A stretch of DNA of 64,000 nucleotides, taken from contig DCUJ01000008.1 in assembly GCA_002328495.1 (NCBI GenBank), positions 177,973 to 241,972 on the forward strand. Reading direction: 5' to 3'. Below the pieces are notes generated by a model. That model was given only the letters and a program-made list of their open reading frames with translations, had not been told where the DNA came from and did not search any database. Both the position numbers and the translations under genes were made by a program. Positions 17,556-25,499 of the stretch are shown in pieces; positions within the stretch are counted from its first letter, which is position 1, and each line of letters begins with the position of its first letter. The DNA comes from Sulfurospirillum sp. UBA2217 (GTDB lineage: Bacteria; Campylobacterota; Campylobacteria; Campylobacterales; Sulfurospirillaceae).

Positions 17556-17759
17556 ATGATGTGTGCTGAAAAATTGCAACGTTTGATGATGGCAGGGGTT
17601 ATTGCTTTGTCATGGTTTTTGATAAGCATAGGTTCTGTATATGGTTCCATTTTACTGGGCTTTGTGGTTGTGATGATTGTGGTGTGGGCAATTACTGATT
17701 TTTGTCCTTCTATCTGGGTACTTTCCAAACTCTTTGGACGTTGCAAAACTTCTTGTTAA
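17556..17759 (+). CDS. Small DUF2892-type inner-membrane protein
   Basis: This 67-residue protein has two hydrophobic helices and the C-terminal pattern AITDFCPSIWVLSKLFGRC. This matches the DUF2892 (YgaP-tail) family, which ends in a CP-x-Y/W-x-L motif. Family members are often fused or adjacent to rhodaneses; none is adjacent here. The start is the first of two ATGs (ATGATG) behind AAAGGATACG. Function unknown, likely membrane-located sulfur or redox related. Confidence 0.75.
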   Translation: MMCAEKLQRLMMAGVIALSWFLISIGSVYGSILLGFVVVMIVVWAITDFCPSIWVLSKLFGRCKTSC

Positions 17760-17820
17760 TATAAACCTTTATATGTAAAAGGTCGATTTAACGCAACTTT
17801 GTGTAAAATCGAAAAAATTT

Positions 17821-17834
17821 TTTACATGTAAAGG
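17821..17834 (+). promoter_or_regulatory. TTACATGTAA palindrome overlapping the glyS ribosome binding site
   Basis: TTTACATGTAAAGG places the Shine-Dalgarno AAAGG (17830-17834) on the right arm of the palindrome, eight bases before the glyS ATG at 17843. If the two arms pair in mRNA they would partly occlude the site. A TGTGTAAAATC box at about 17801-17811 may be the -10. Confidence 0.45.
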
Positions 17835-17842
17835 TCACGTTT

Positions 17843-19864
17843 ATGATCAAACCTCTGCTCATTGAAATCGGAGTTGAAGAACTCCCTGCGATTCCTTTTT
17901 TAAAAGAACTTCCCAATATTGAAAAACTGTGGCTTTCTATTTTAGAAAAAAATGCCCTTGTCTGTGCGTTTGAATTTTACTATACTCCACGCCGTTTGGT
18001 GCTATGGCACAAAGAATTTCCAACCGTCCAAGAAGCCAGAGAAGAGGAGTTTTTTGGTGCACCTTTGAGTGTTGCATTAAAAGAGGGTGAACCCACCCCC
18101 GCGGCACTTGGTTTTGCTAAAAAATGTGGTGTTGATTTTAGCGAAGTTGCTCATACGTTAAAAGAGGGAAAAGAGGTACTGTACTATAAAAAAAGTATCG
18201 AAGGACAGGCTTCAAAACTACTGTTAAAAGAGATGATTGAAAGTTTTATCCAAGGACTTAATTTTGGAAAGTCCATGCGTTGGGGCTTTTTGGAAGAGAG
18301 TTTCATCCGTCCTATTCGCTGGCTTGGGTGTATGTTGGGTGATGAACATGTGAGCTTTTCACTTTTTGGTGTCGAATCCACTCCTTTTTCCTACCCCCAT
18401 CGTACGATTTCGTATGAGCCGTTTGCCTATATGTTTGCAGGGGATTATTTTGACAGATTAGCAGAGCGTGGAGTGGTTCTCTATCCTGCTATGCGTCAAG
18501 ACATCATTATGGAAGATTTTAAAGCGATAGAAAAAAACGAAGGGGTGCATATCGAAATAGATGAAGACCTTTTAGCAGAAGTTGTCGCGATTACCGAGTC
18601 TCCTAAAGCATTGATTGGGAGTTTTGAAGAGCGTTTTTTACGCTTGCCTGCGGAAGTCATTATCACCTCTATGAAAGAGAATCAACGCTATTTTCCCGTC
18701 TTTAAAGGGGGGGTGCTCACCAACCGTTTTATTGTGGTCTCCAATGCCATCAGCAATGATTATGATTTGATTGTAAGAGGTAATGAAAAAGTCCTTCGTG
18801 CGCGTCTTTCCGATGCACTCTTCTTTTTAGACAATGACTTAAAACGAGGGCTGAGTTATGAAGGATTAAAAGACATCACGTATCTGGATGGCTTGGGTTC
18901 TTTGTACGATAAAGAGGTCCGTGAAGAACGCATCGCAGGTTATCTTGCCAAAAAATACACCCTTCCGCTCAGCGAACATGCGCTCATAACACGTGCGGTG
19001 ATGCTAAGCAAAGCTGACTTACTCAGTGAGATGGTGTATGAATTTACGGAGCTTCAAGGCTTGATGGGGCATTACTATGCCAATGCGGCGAATGAAAACC
19101 CTTTGGTGGCTTTGGCACTCAAAGAGCAGTATTTACCTAATGCGGAAGAGAGTGCACTGCCTAGTTCTCTTTTTAGCGCTATTGTGGCACTTTCGTATAA
19201 GCTTGACTCACTCATCGCTCTGTTTAGCATTGGAAAAATTCCAACAGGCAACAAAGACCCATATGCGCTTAGACGCTCGGTCAATGGTATTATAAAGATT
19301 GTTTTAGAACAGAACATTGCTTTTGACATTCATAGCGATTTAAAGGTCTTGAGTGAAGCGTATGGGACATTTGATTTTGAAGCGTTAGAAACCTTCTTTT
19401 TAGAGCGTATGTATCAATTTTTCGATGTCAATCCTTCTGTGGTCAAAGCGGTCATGAACAGCGGTGAACGCGATATTGTCAAGCTCTCTTTAAAAATCAA
19501 AGCACTCGCATCGATTGTGATGGATGAGCGGTTTAAAGAGATGAGTTCAACCTTTAAGCGGGTGGCGAATATTATTAAGAGCATGGATACGGAAAATGCC
19601 TTACATATCAATCAAAATCTTTTTGAACATGATGCTGAAAAAGCACTTTTTAAAGCTTTTTCCAACGTTGTTTCCCAATCTTTTGCTTCGTATGAAGAGA
19701 ATTTAGACGCTCTTTTTGCGCTTAAATCTTACATTGACAGCTTCTTTGAAAACGTGATGGTCAATGCAGACGATTTAAACATAAGAGCAAATCGTCAAAA
19801 CCTTATTGCTTCTATTTATACTGCGTTTAAAACTATCGCCGATATCAAAGAAATTAGTATCTAG
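17843..19864 (+). CDS. glyS: Glycine--tRNA ligase beta subunit
   Basis: GlyS (673 residues) is the beta chain of the bacterial alpha2-beta2 glycyl-tRNA synthetase; the catalytic alpha chain (glyQ) is not in the window. It begins with LLIEIGVEELPA, the family hallmark. It continues with EEFFGAPLSVAL, a SMRWGFLEESFIRPIRWLG segment, ITSMKENQRYFPVF, and DPYALRRSVNGIIKI near the anticodon-binding part. Length is normal. Its expression may be affected by the palindrome at its ribosome site, and it is followed by a strong terminator. Confidence 0.96.
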   Translation: MIKPLLIEIGVEELPAIPFLKELPNIEKLWLSILEKNALVCAFEFYYTPRRLVLWHKEFPTVQEAREEEFFGAPLSVALKEGEPTPAALGFAKKCGVDFSEVAHTLKEGKEVLYYKKSIEGQASKLLLKEMIESFIQGLNFGKSMRWGFLEESFIRPIRWLGCMLGDEHVSFSLFGVESTPFSYPHRTISYEPFAYMFAGDYFDRLAERGVVLYPAMRQDIIMEDFKAIEKNEGVHIEIDEDLLAEVVAITESPKALIGSFEERFLRLPAEVIITSMKENQRYFPVFKGGVLTNRFIVVSNAISNDYDLIVRGNEKVLRARLSDALFFLDNDLKRGLSYEGLKDITYLDGLGSLYDKEVREERIAGYLAKKYTLPLSEHALITRAVMLSKADLLSEMVYEFTELQGLMGHYYANAANENPLVALALKEQYLPNAEESALPSSLFSAIVALSYKLDSLIALFSIGKIPTGNKDPYALRRSVNGIIKIVLEQNIAFDIHSDLKVLSEAYGTFDFEALETFFLERMYQFFDVNPSVVKAVMNSGERDIVKLSLKIKALASIVMDERFKEMSSTFKRVANIIKSMDTENALHINQNLFEHDAEKALFKAFSNVVSQSFASYEENLDALFALKSYIDSFFENVMVNADDLNIRANRQNLIASIYTAFKTIADIKEISI

Positions 19865-19866
19865 CC

Positions 19867-19907
19867 TAAGGGCTTAAGGAAAAAAATCTTTCCTTAAGCC
19901 CTTTTTA
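19867..19907 (+). terminator. Intrinsic terminator after glyS
   Basis: AAGGGCTTAAGGA pairs with TCCTTAAGCCCTT across a short A-rich loop, followed by TTTTTA. The stem is at least 11 base pairs and ends the glyS transcript. Confidence 0.88.
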
Positions 19908-19962
19908 GAGATAATAAAAGTTAATTTTTTTTAACTTATTAAAAGGTAAAAGTACCCCAAAA

Positions 19963-21648
19963 ATGTCATTTTCGCGCCGTATTAAGTATTTTAAACAAAT
20001 CGCTATTTTACTGACCATTTTTTGGACATTACTAACGGCACTTTTTGCTTTTTATCAATTTTACAATGAAAAAAAGCACATTGAAGCAACCTCTTTGGAG
20101 AAGATACGAGGGATTGGTGAGCAATCTACATCGTTTATCTATTGGGCGTATGAGCAAAAAGTGAATACCATCTCTGATGAACAAAAATACAGTGTTAAAA
20201 ATAATTTTTCACTCAAAGAGTTACTTTATATCCTTGCGAAACAGAGTCGTATGGAGCTCAAAATTGAGTCAATGTTTAAAGATGCAGAGGCTTTGATAGC
20301 GCCTTCTTCGGTGAAACGTGCTTTAAACAATATGAAAACGACACGTCAAGATCATCATGCCATCTTTGAAAAAGAGGGTGAGAGTCATCTTTTTTACACA
20401 AAGCCCTTGATTGCCAATGAGAGTTGTATTCGCTGTCATGTGCATGATGAAGAAACCGTGGGTGCCTTGCTTGGTTACACTACCATCACCATGAAGCTTC
20501 CTTCCTTTCAAGAGGCCAACGAACAAAGTTACTATTTTCTGATTACGATGTATTTTGGAACATGGCTTTTAGGCTTGTTTGCCATTTGGTGGATTCATTT
20601 AAAAGGTAAAAATTATTTGAATGAAAAAACGAGGTTGTACGAGGAGAGTATGTATGCCCTCATCGATATGATGGAAAAGCGTGACAGTTACACCGCAGGT
20701 CACAGCCAAAGGGTTGCTGAATACTCTAAAATGCTAGTGCTCTCTTTTGGATATTCTGAAGAAGAAGCGGATCTTGTCTATAAAGCAGGAATGCTCCATG
20801 ACATTGGTAAAATTGAAATTCCTGATGCGATTTTGCTTAAACCTGAAAAACTAACACAAACAGAATACACCCTCATCAAGCACCACGCCAATGCCAGTTA
20901 TGAACTTTTAAGTCGAGAGCCTTTTACTGCGCTCTCTCATATCGTGTTGCATCACCATGAACACTTCGATGGGAAGGGGTATCCTAGTGCACTCAAAGGA
21001 GATCAGATTCCTTTCTTTGCGCAAATTATAGCAGTGGCAGATGCGTTTGATGCCATCACTACTAACCGTGCCTACCGTAAAAGTTTAAGCAAAGAGAGTG
21101 CCATTGCTATCTTAGAAGAAGAGAGTGGCAAACAGTTTAATCCGCTCATTGTCTCAGTTGCCAAAAAGGTTTTTGCAGAAATTTCACTCCCTGAACATAC
21201 CACGCAAATGCCAAAAGATTTGCTTGAAGAGATGCGTTTTTCGTACTATTTTAGAGACCAACTCACAGGATTTTACAACACCAATTATCTGAAATTCATT
21301 TTTGCCCATGCAGGGGATTGCAAATTTAAAATGCTGTGCATTGATCACCTTAACTGTGAAAATTTTAGTGCATTTAATAAAAAATATGGATGGAAAGCAG
21401 GCGATCTCTTTTTGCAACGCATTGCGGATGAAATTCATGCCATTTATCCTGAAGCTATGATTATTCGAGCCTACAGTGATAATTTTTTGGTCTTGCATAC
21501 GCAAAAGCATACACATATGGACTATGCACGCATCGATGCACTTTTAGAAGGGGTAGCGATGCATATGTGTTACCAGCATATTGATTTGAACATGCAAGAG
21601 CCCATTTCATTTGAAATATTGGAAGATAGATTATTGAATACAGTATAA
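19963..21648 (+). CDS. Heme-motif membrane sensor with HD-GYP and degenerate GGDEF domains
   Basis: This is a 561-residue protein. TM1 (about 13-33) leads into a periplasmic domain resembling DUF3365/Tll0287-like sensors. It carries a c-type heme-binding motif CIRCH at 155-159. TM2 (about 191-212) is followed by an HD-GYP domain with HD at 279-280 in GMLHDIGKIEIPD and HHEHFDGKGYP at 331-341. The C-terminal part (from about 425) keeps a GGDEF-like start, DQLTGFYNTNYLKF, but has RAYSDNFLVL where GGDEF should be, so it cannot be a cyclase. Likely role: a heme-linked redox, CO or NO signal controlling c-di-GMP hydrolysis. It is preceded by the glyS terminator, so it has its own promoter. Confidence 0.85.
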   Translation: MSFSRRIKYFKQIAILLTIFWTLLTALFAFYQFYNEKKHIEATSLEKIRGIGEQSTSFIYWAYEQKVNTISDEQKYSVKNNFSLKELLYILAKQSRMELKIESMFKDAEALIAPSSVKRALNNMKTTRQDHHAIFEKEGESHLFYTKPLIANESCIRCHVHDEETVGALLGYTTITMKLPSFQEANEQSYYFLITMYFGTWLLGLFAIWWIHLKGKNYLNEKTRLYEESMYALIDMMEKRDSYTAGHSQRVAEYSKMLVLSFGYSEEEADLVYKAGMLHDIGKIEIPDAILLKPEKLTQTEYTLIKHHANASYELLSREPFTALSHIVLHHHEHFDGKGYPSALKGDQIPFFAQIIAVADAFDAITTNRAYRKSLSKESAIAILEEESGKQFNPLIVSVAKKVFAEISLPEHTTQMPKDLLEEMRFSYYFRDQLTGFYNTNYLKFIFAHAGDCKFKMLCIDHLNCENFSAFNKKYGWKAGDLFLQRIADEIHAIYPEAMIIRAYSDNFLVLHTQKHTHMDYARIDALLEGVAMHMCYQHIDLNMQEPISFEILEDRLLNTV

Positions 21649-21649
21649 T
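21644..21649 (+). promoter_or_regulatory. -10 box before the molybdopterin oxidoreductase gene
   Basis: CAGTATAATGCCC contains TATAAT overlapping the stop codon of the HD-GYP gene, 26 bases before the ATG at 21675. Confidence 0.5.
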
Positions 21650-21674
21650 GCCCTATTGATTTTAAAGGGGTATT

Positions 21675-23420
21675 ATGCAAACAACGACCTGCCCTCTGGA
21701 TTGTTTTGACGGCTGTTCTATGTATTTAGATGCGGATGGTCGTTTAAAAGGCACAAAGAACCATCCCATTACACAAGGCTATTTGTGCCACCATCTTAAC
21801 CATTATCATACATGGAAACGCATTAGCAAGCCACGCTTTCGTGGTGAAGCGATAGCGTGGGATGAAGCCTTAGCGCTTTTAGTGGAACAACTGAAAACAC
21901 ACACTCCTTCCAAAACACTTTTTTTCAAAGGCAGTGGCAATCTTGGCGTAATGCAAGGTGTCACTAAATGTTTTTTTGCAGCACACGGTAGCGTGATAGC
22001 TTCGGGCTCTTTGTGTGATGAAGCGGGAGATGCGGGTATTGTAGAGGGTCGAGGGGCTAACCTTTCCCTTTCCCCCTTACATGTAAAGAAGAGTGATGTG
22101 GTTGTGTTGTGGGGAAGAAACCCCAGCGTGACCAACTCGCATATGTTACCCTCGCTGAAAGGCAAAACCCTCATTGTCATAGACCCTGTAAAAACTGACT
22201 TGGCACAAAATGCGGATTTATATTTGCAAATCACTCCTGCGGGAGATTTGTATTTGGCGTTGCTGTTGTGCCGTATTGTGCATATGGAAGGGTTGGAAGA
22301 TAAATTATTTCTTGAGACACAGACAGAGAATTTTGACTCTTTTTTAAAACTTATTTATGGCACACCCATGCGAACTTTGATTGAGAAAACGGGTTTAAAA
22401 CTCGATGATTTGGCGATGCTACTTTCCCTCATTCGTGGTAAAAAACTCTCGATTCTTGTTGGTATTGGGGTACAAAAATACAGCTTTGGACACTCGGTTT
22501 TGCGCGCCATTGATGCGTTTGGAGCGATGCTCGGGCTTTTTGGAAAAGAGGGATGTGGTGTGGGATACCTCTCCAACAGTAGCTTTGGGTTTACGTCGCC
22601 GTTTAAAGTGAAAGCCAAGACGGAACGACTCCCTGTGTGTGATTTTTCTAAATACGATGTGGTGTTGATTCAAGGAGGCAATCCTCTCTCTCAAATGCCC
22701 TGTACGCCTAAAGTAAAAGCCAATTTAGCAAAAGCCTCGTGTGTCATTTACTTTGGATTGCATGAAAATGAAACTTCCAAGCGTGCGGATTTGGTCATTC
22801 CTGCTCTTAGTTTTTTAGAAAAAGAGGATGTGAAGTTAAGCTATGGGCATGAGTTTATAGGGCGCATGCCAAAACTCATTGACAATGCAGAGGGGATGAG
22901 CGAATACGCCCTTACACAGTACCTTTTAAAAGCGTTTGGCTATGAAAGCTTGGAGGATGAAACAGCCATTTTGGAGGCGGTCATAGCTTCCAATAGTGTT
23001 GAAAAAGAGGGATTTTTAATCTCTAAAACTTACGAAACACTTCCCTATGAAAATGGTTTTTACACCCCAAGCAAAAAATTTGAATTTTTAGATGAGTTTG
23101 AAGATACCTTTGATGATGAGGGGGATTTTTACCTTTTGGCATCCAAACAAAACAAGGGGCTCAATTCGCAGTTTATACAAGATGACCATCTCTATGTTCC
23201 ACTTTCTTTGGGGCTTCAAAAAGATGATACCGTAAAGCTCACTAGCCCTTATGGCAGTTGTGAGTACCCTGTTATGCCCAGTTCTAAACTGAGAGATGAT
23301 TGTCTTTTACTGTACAGTGGGGCTAAAAATGCCAATGTATTAACACCCCCTAAAATTTCTCAAGAAGGGGAGTGTGCCATCTATCAAGAAGTAAAAGTAA
23401 CGCTTGTGAGACTACCATGA
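21675..23420 (+). CDS. Molybdopterin-dependent oxidoreductase with N-terminal Fe-S site
   Basis: This 581-residue enzyme opens with TTCPLDCFDGCSMYLD and LCHH, a C-x3-C-x3-C-x22-C arrangement for a [4Fe-4S] cluster (C6, C10, C14, C37). Typical pterin-binding segments follow: TLFFKGSGNLGVMQG, SLCDEAGDAG, VVLWGRNPSVTNSHM, IVIDPVKTDLA, and VVLIQGGNPLSQMP. The C-terminal domain is short, so the protein is smaller than DMSO-reductase relatives (about 700 or more). No Tat signal is visible, so it is probably cytoplasmic. Substrate unknown. It is coupled by a four-base overlap to a HEPN-like gene, an unusual partner. Confidence 0.85.
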   Translation: MQTTTCPLDCFDGCSMYLDADGRLKGTKNHPITQGYLCHHLNHYHTWKRISKPRFRGEAIAWDEALALLVEQLKTHTPSKTLFFKGSGNLGVMQGVTKCFFAAHGSVIASGSLCDEAGDAGIVEGRGANLSLSPLHVKKSDVVVLWGRNPSVTNSHMLPSLKGKTLIVIDPVKTDLAQNADLYLQITPAGDLYLALLLCRIVHMEGLEDKLFLETQTENFDSFLKLIYGTPMRTLIEKTGLKLDDLAMLLSLIRGKKLSILVGIGVQKYSFGHSVLRAIDAFGAMLGLFGKEGCGVGYLSNSSFGFTSPFKVKAKTERLPVCDFSKYDVVLIQGGNPLSQMPCTPKVKANLAKASCVIYFGLHENETSKRADLVIPALSFLEKEDVKLSYGHEFIGRMPKLIDNAEGMSEYALTQYLLKAFGYESLEDETAILEAVIASNSVEKEGFLISKTYETLPYENGFYTPSKKFEFLDEFEDTFDDEGDFYLLASKQNKGLNSQFIQDDHLYVPLSLGLQKDDTVKLTSPYGSCEYPVMPSSKLRDDCLLLYSGAKNANVLTPPKISQEGECAIYQEVKVTLVRLP

Positions 23421-24109
23421 ATGACCAAGAGATTTTACTAGAGGATGCTTTACTTTTAGTGGAGCAAAACTTTTATTTTTTGCATATGGGTGAGTTTTTT
23501 GGAAAACTCTCTAAAACGGAGGACTTTACCAACAGAAGTCTTTTTGTGGTTAAAAAGTATGAGAATGAAAAAGCTTATTATTTTAATGCCGAGCTGATTC
23601 ATGAACTCCTTCTCAATGCTCAAAAAAGTGCCAAAGATGAGATTTCTTTGTTTGAGTATTTTGTAGAATTCAATGCCTTTCGAGGCATTTGCATGGCGAT
23701 GGTCGAGAGTTTGCGCTTTGAAAGCTCTTTTAAAACCTACATGCAAGAACTCTTTCATGAGCAATACGAGAATTTTTTTGACATCGTCTCCTTTGTGCGA
23801 AACGTCCTCTCTCACAACATTCACTCCGAAATCAGGCTCTCTCAAAAAGACTTTGATGGAACGCTTAAACGTATCCGCCGTATGGGGCGTGATTCTAAGG
23901 TTTTTTTCAATTTTGCCTATGCCCTATCTTTACCAGAACTAGGTGCTCCTAATGAAGCGTACAGCTTTACATGTAAGATTGATTTTGAGAGTTTAGAGGA
24001 GGGAATGCCTTTTTTAGAAATCCTCTCCATGTGGGACTTGATGATGCTCAGTGAGCTGTGTTTTAATTTGGTGATGACGTATCGGATGCAAGAAGAGAAA
24101 AAGGTTTAG
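23417..24109 (+). CDS. HEPN-like hypothetical protein coupled to the molybdoenzyme gene
   Basis: This is a 230-residue soluble, mostly helical protein, unrecognised overall. The helix FFDIVSFVRNVLSHNIHSEI contains R128-N129-x3-H133, the RN/RD-x3-H pattern of HEPN domains, where it forms an RNase site or a structural pocket. The start is the ATG at 23417, overlapping the previous stop (ATGA); the longer in-frame ATG at 23372 lies inside the oxidoreductase gene. It has a TTACATGTAA copy at 23967, read as FTCK. Whether it acts as a nuclease, a chaperone-like partner of the enzyme, or something else cannot be told. Confidence 0.6.
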   Translation: MNDQEILLEDALLLVEQNFYFLHMGEFFGKLSKTEDFTNRSLFVVKKYENEKAYYFNAELIHELLLNAQKSAKDEISLFEYFVEFNAFRGICMAMVESLRFESSFKTYMQELFHEQYENFFDIVSFVRNVLSHNIHSEIRLSQKDFDGTLKRIRRMGRDSKVFFNFAYALSLPELGAPNEAYSFTCKIDFESLEEGMPFLEILSMWDLMMLSELCFNLVMTYRMQEEKKV

Positions 24110-24118
24110 GAGAACTTT

Positions 24119-24138
24119 CATTTTTACATGTAAAAATG
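24119..24138. terminator. 20-base perfect palindrome between convergent genes
   Basis: CATTTTTACATGTAAAAATG is a perfect palindrome built around TTACATGTAA. It lies ten bases past the HEPN-like gene stop and 25 bases past the convergent nuclease-like gene stop. A second small hairpin (GAAGC...GCTTC, about 24142-24161) follows. The position suggests a bidirectional 3'-end element, although a loopless palindrome is a weak intrinsic terminator. Confidence 0.4.
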
Positions 24139-24162
24139 GCGAAGCCTTAGAAAATGCTTCTC

Positions 24163-24654
24163 TTAAATTTGCTGTATTGTTTCTTTTTTTTTATCAAATT
24201 TATATATTGTAAATGAACCATTTTCATTAGCAATATAAAGACGCATGTATTTTTTTCTTGGTAAGTAACATATCCCTATTGAAAATTTGTAGAGAAAAGG
24301 ATTCTTCTTTGCCTGTAAGAGTTTCTCTTTATCGTCTTTTGTGAGATATGGTTTTTTACATTCAATATATATTTCATTGGAATCATTACGCTCTCGTTTA
24401 TGAACAATAATATCTGGACGAATGGAATAAATTTTACCATCAGAATAAGTCATTTGTTTTGGGTTTTCATAGTTTTTATCATATTCTAAATCAACTGAAT
24501 AACGATTTGCAGGGTGGAATTTTCGTATTTCTTGTTCAATATATTTTGCAAAACAGTGGTTAATACATTCTTCTTTTAGTTCTCTCCTAATCAAATCAAG
24601 GTCATTATTGACCAATTTTTTTAAAGATTCTTCAATTATTTTACGATGTTTCAT
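24163..24654 (-). CDS. PD-(D/E)XK nuclease-like hypothetical protein
   Basis: This is a 163-residue basic protein, AT-rich in its DNA. The stretch YSIRPDIIVHKRERNDSNEI followed by YIECKK gives P80-D81 and E98-x-K100, a textbook PD-(D/E)XK active-site pattern preceded by a helical N-terminus. No methyltransferase or helicase is adjacent, so it is not an obvious restriction enzyme. It marks the left edge of an accessory block of toxin-antitoxin and defence genes. It may be a lone nuclease, a small restriction-like effector, or a remnant of a larger system. The ATG at 24652-24654 is preceded by AGGAGAATGA. Confidence 0.6.
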   Translation of the reverse strand: MKHRKIIEESLKKLVNNDLDLIRRELKEECINHCFAKYIEQEIRKFHPANRYSVDLEYDKNYENPKQMTYSDGKIYSIRPDIIVHKRERNDSNEIYIECKKPYLTKDDKEKLLQAKKNPFLYKFSIGICYLPRKKYMRLYIANENGSFTIYKFDKKKETIQQI

Positions 24655-24734
24655 TCATTCTCCTAGTGTAAGGTATAAAACGAAGGCTCAATTTTATTTG
24701 TTCAATTCTAGCTCAATTTCATTTACAATATATA

Positions 24735-24789
24735 TGGGCTGAGCTAAATTTTCAACTTTAAACAAAGCCAATTTAGCTTTTTTAGCCCA
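24735..24789. repeat. Inverted repeat upstream of the DinJ/YafQ pair
   Basis: AGCTAAATT (24742-24750) pairs with AATTTAGCT (24770-24778), and TGGGCT (24735-24740) with AGCCCA (24784-24789). The left arm GAGCTAAATTTTCAACTTT (24741-24759) is a degenerate copy of the AT-rich repeat also found at 25427, 27144, 27187 and 6875. Confidence 0.5.
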
Positions 24790-24797
24790 CATTATTC

Positions 24798-24826
24798 TTG
24801 ACTCTATACATCAATTGATGTACAAT
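24798..24826 (+). promoter_or_regulatory. Promoter with embedded palindromic operator for dinJ-yafQ
   Basis: TTGACT (24798-24803) and TACAAT (24821-24826) are separated by exactly 17 bases. The 16-base perfect palindrome TACATCAATTGATGTA (24807-24822) fills the spacer and touches the -10. A repressor bound there would block RNA polymerase, matching the autoregulation by antitoxin typical of RelB/DinJ systems. The antitoxin ATG is 22 bases downstream of the -10. Confidence 0.8.
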
Positions 24827-24848
24827 ATTTAAAAATGAGGAGGCTTTT

Positions 24849-25106
24849 ATGACAGGAACAGCGATGACCGTACGTATTGACCCTGATATCAAAAATAAAG
24901 CAGCAGAGTATCTTAAACAAATAGGCTTAACCACCAGCGAAGCTACACGACTTTTTTTACACAGTGTTGTTCTTCACAAAGGTCTTCCTTTTGAGCTCAA
25001 AATCCCTAACGAAGAGACAGAAAAGGCACTCCAAGAGTCCAAAGAGGGTAAAAATGTGATTAAACACACCTCTTCAAAAGAACTGTTTGATGATTTAGGG
25101 TTGTAA
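24849..25106 (+). CDS. RelB/DinJ family antitoxin
   Basis: This 85-residue protein begins with the ribbon-helix-helix pattern TAMTVRIDPDIKNKAAEYLK and GLTTSEATRLFLHSVVLHKG, followed by LPFELKIPNEET. This is the usual DinJ N-terminus. The acidic C-terminal tail (HTSSKELFDDLGL) should wrap the toxin. It neutralises the downstream YafQ-like toxin and probably represses its own promoter through the 24807-24822 palindrome. The ribosome site is GAGGAGGC. Its stop overlaps the toxin start by one base (TAATG). Confidence 0.93.
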   Translation: MTGTAMTVRIDPDIKNKAAEYLKQIGLTTSEATRLFLHSVVLHKGLPFELKIPNEETEKALQESKEGKNVIKHTSSKELFDDLGL

Positions 25107-25402
25107 TGTACACACCAAAGTATCACCGCTTCTTTAAAAAAGATATTGAACGTGATAAAAAAAGCGGGCAATTTTCAACCGAGGATTTCACGCTTTTAAA
25201 AGAGGTGATGTCAGCACTTCTTAGCGGTGAGACGCTGCATGAAAAGCATCAAAACCACTCTTTAAAAGGGGAGTGGGATGGAACGTATGAATGTCATATT
25301 AAAAACGATTGGCTTTTGATTTATCAACTCAGTAACCCAAATAAAGCAATAGTTTTTATAAGGCTAGGAACGCACTCTCAACTCTTTAAAAAATTTAAAT
25401 AA
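25106..25402 (+). CDS. YafQ/RelE family mRNA interferase toxin
   Basis: This 98-residue toxin has YafQ signatures: a basic N-terminus (YHRFFKKDIERDKKSG), HSLKGEWDGTYECHIKNDWL followed by LIYQL, and the C-terminal RLGTHSQLF. That last segment includes the histidine that is catalytic in E. coli YafQ. It should cleave mRNA in ribosomes when free of antitoxin. The start is coupled to the DinJ-like gene. An AT-rich dispersed repeat copy lies 25 bases past its stop. Confidence 0.93.
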   Translation: MYTPKYHRFFKKDIERDKKSGQFSTEDFTLLKEVMSALLSGETLHEKHQNHSLKGEWDGTYECHIKNDWLLIYQLSNPNKAIVFIRLGTHSQLFKKFK

Positions 25403-25426
25403 TTCCATAAACGTCAAGATAAAATA

Positions 25427-25447
25427 GGGCTAAACTTTTAACTTTTA
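25427..25447 (+). repeat. Dispersed AT-rich repeat, copy between YafQ and AbiEii genes
   Basis: GGGCTAAACTTTTAACTTTTA shares the exact 18-mer GCTAAACTTTTAACTTTT (25429-25446) with the minus strand at 27191-27208. The two copies bracket the AbiE operon in opposite orientation. Confidence 0.6.
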
Positions 25448-25499
25448 TTGACTTCAATTTGCGTTTTAAATGGGTGTTCTTGAACTCGAAGATTTAGCA

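Noticed and set aside
21806..22694. Long antisense frames within the molybdopterin oxidoreductase gene
   Set aside because: No ribosome site or family resemblance; they are shadows of the coding strand.
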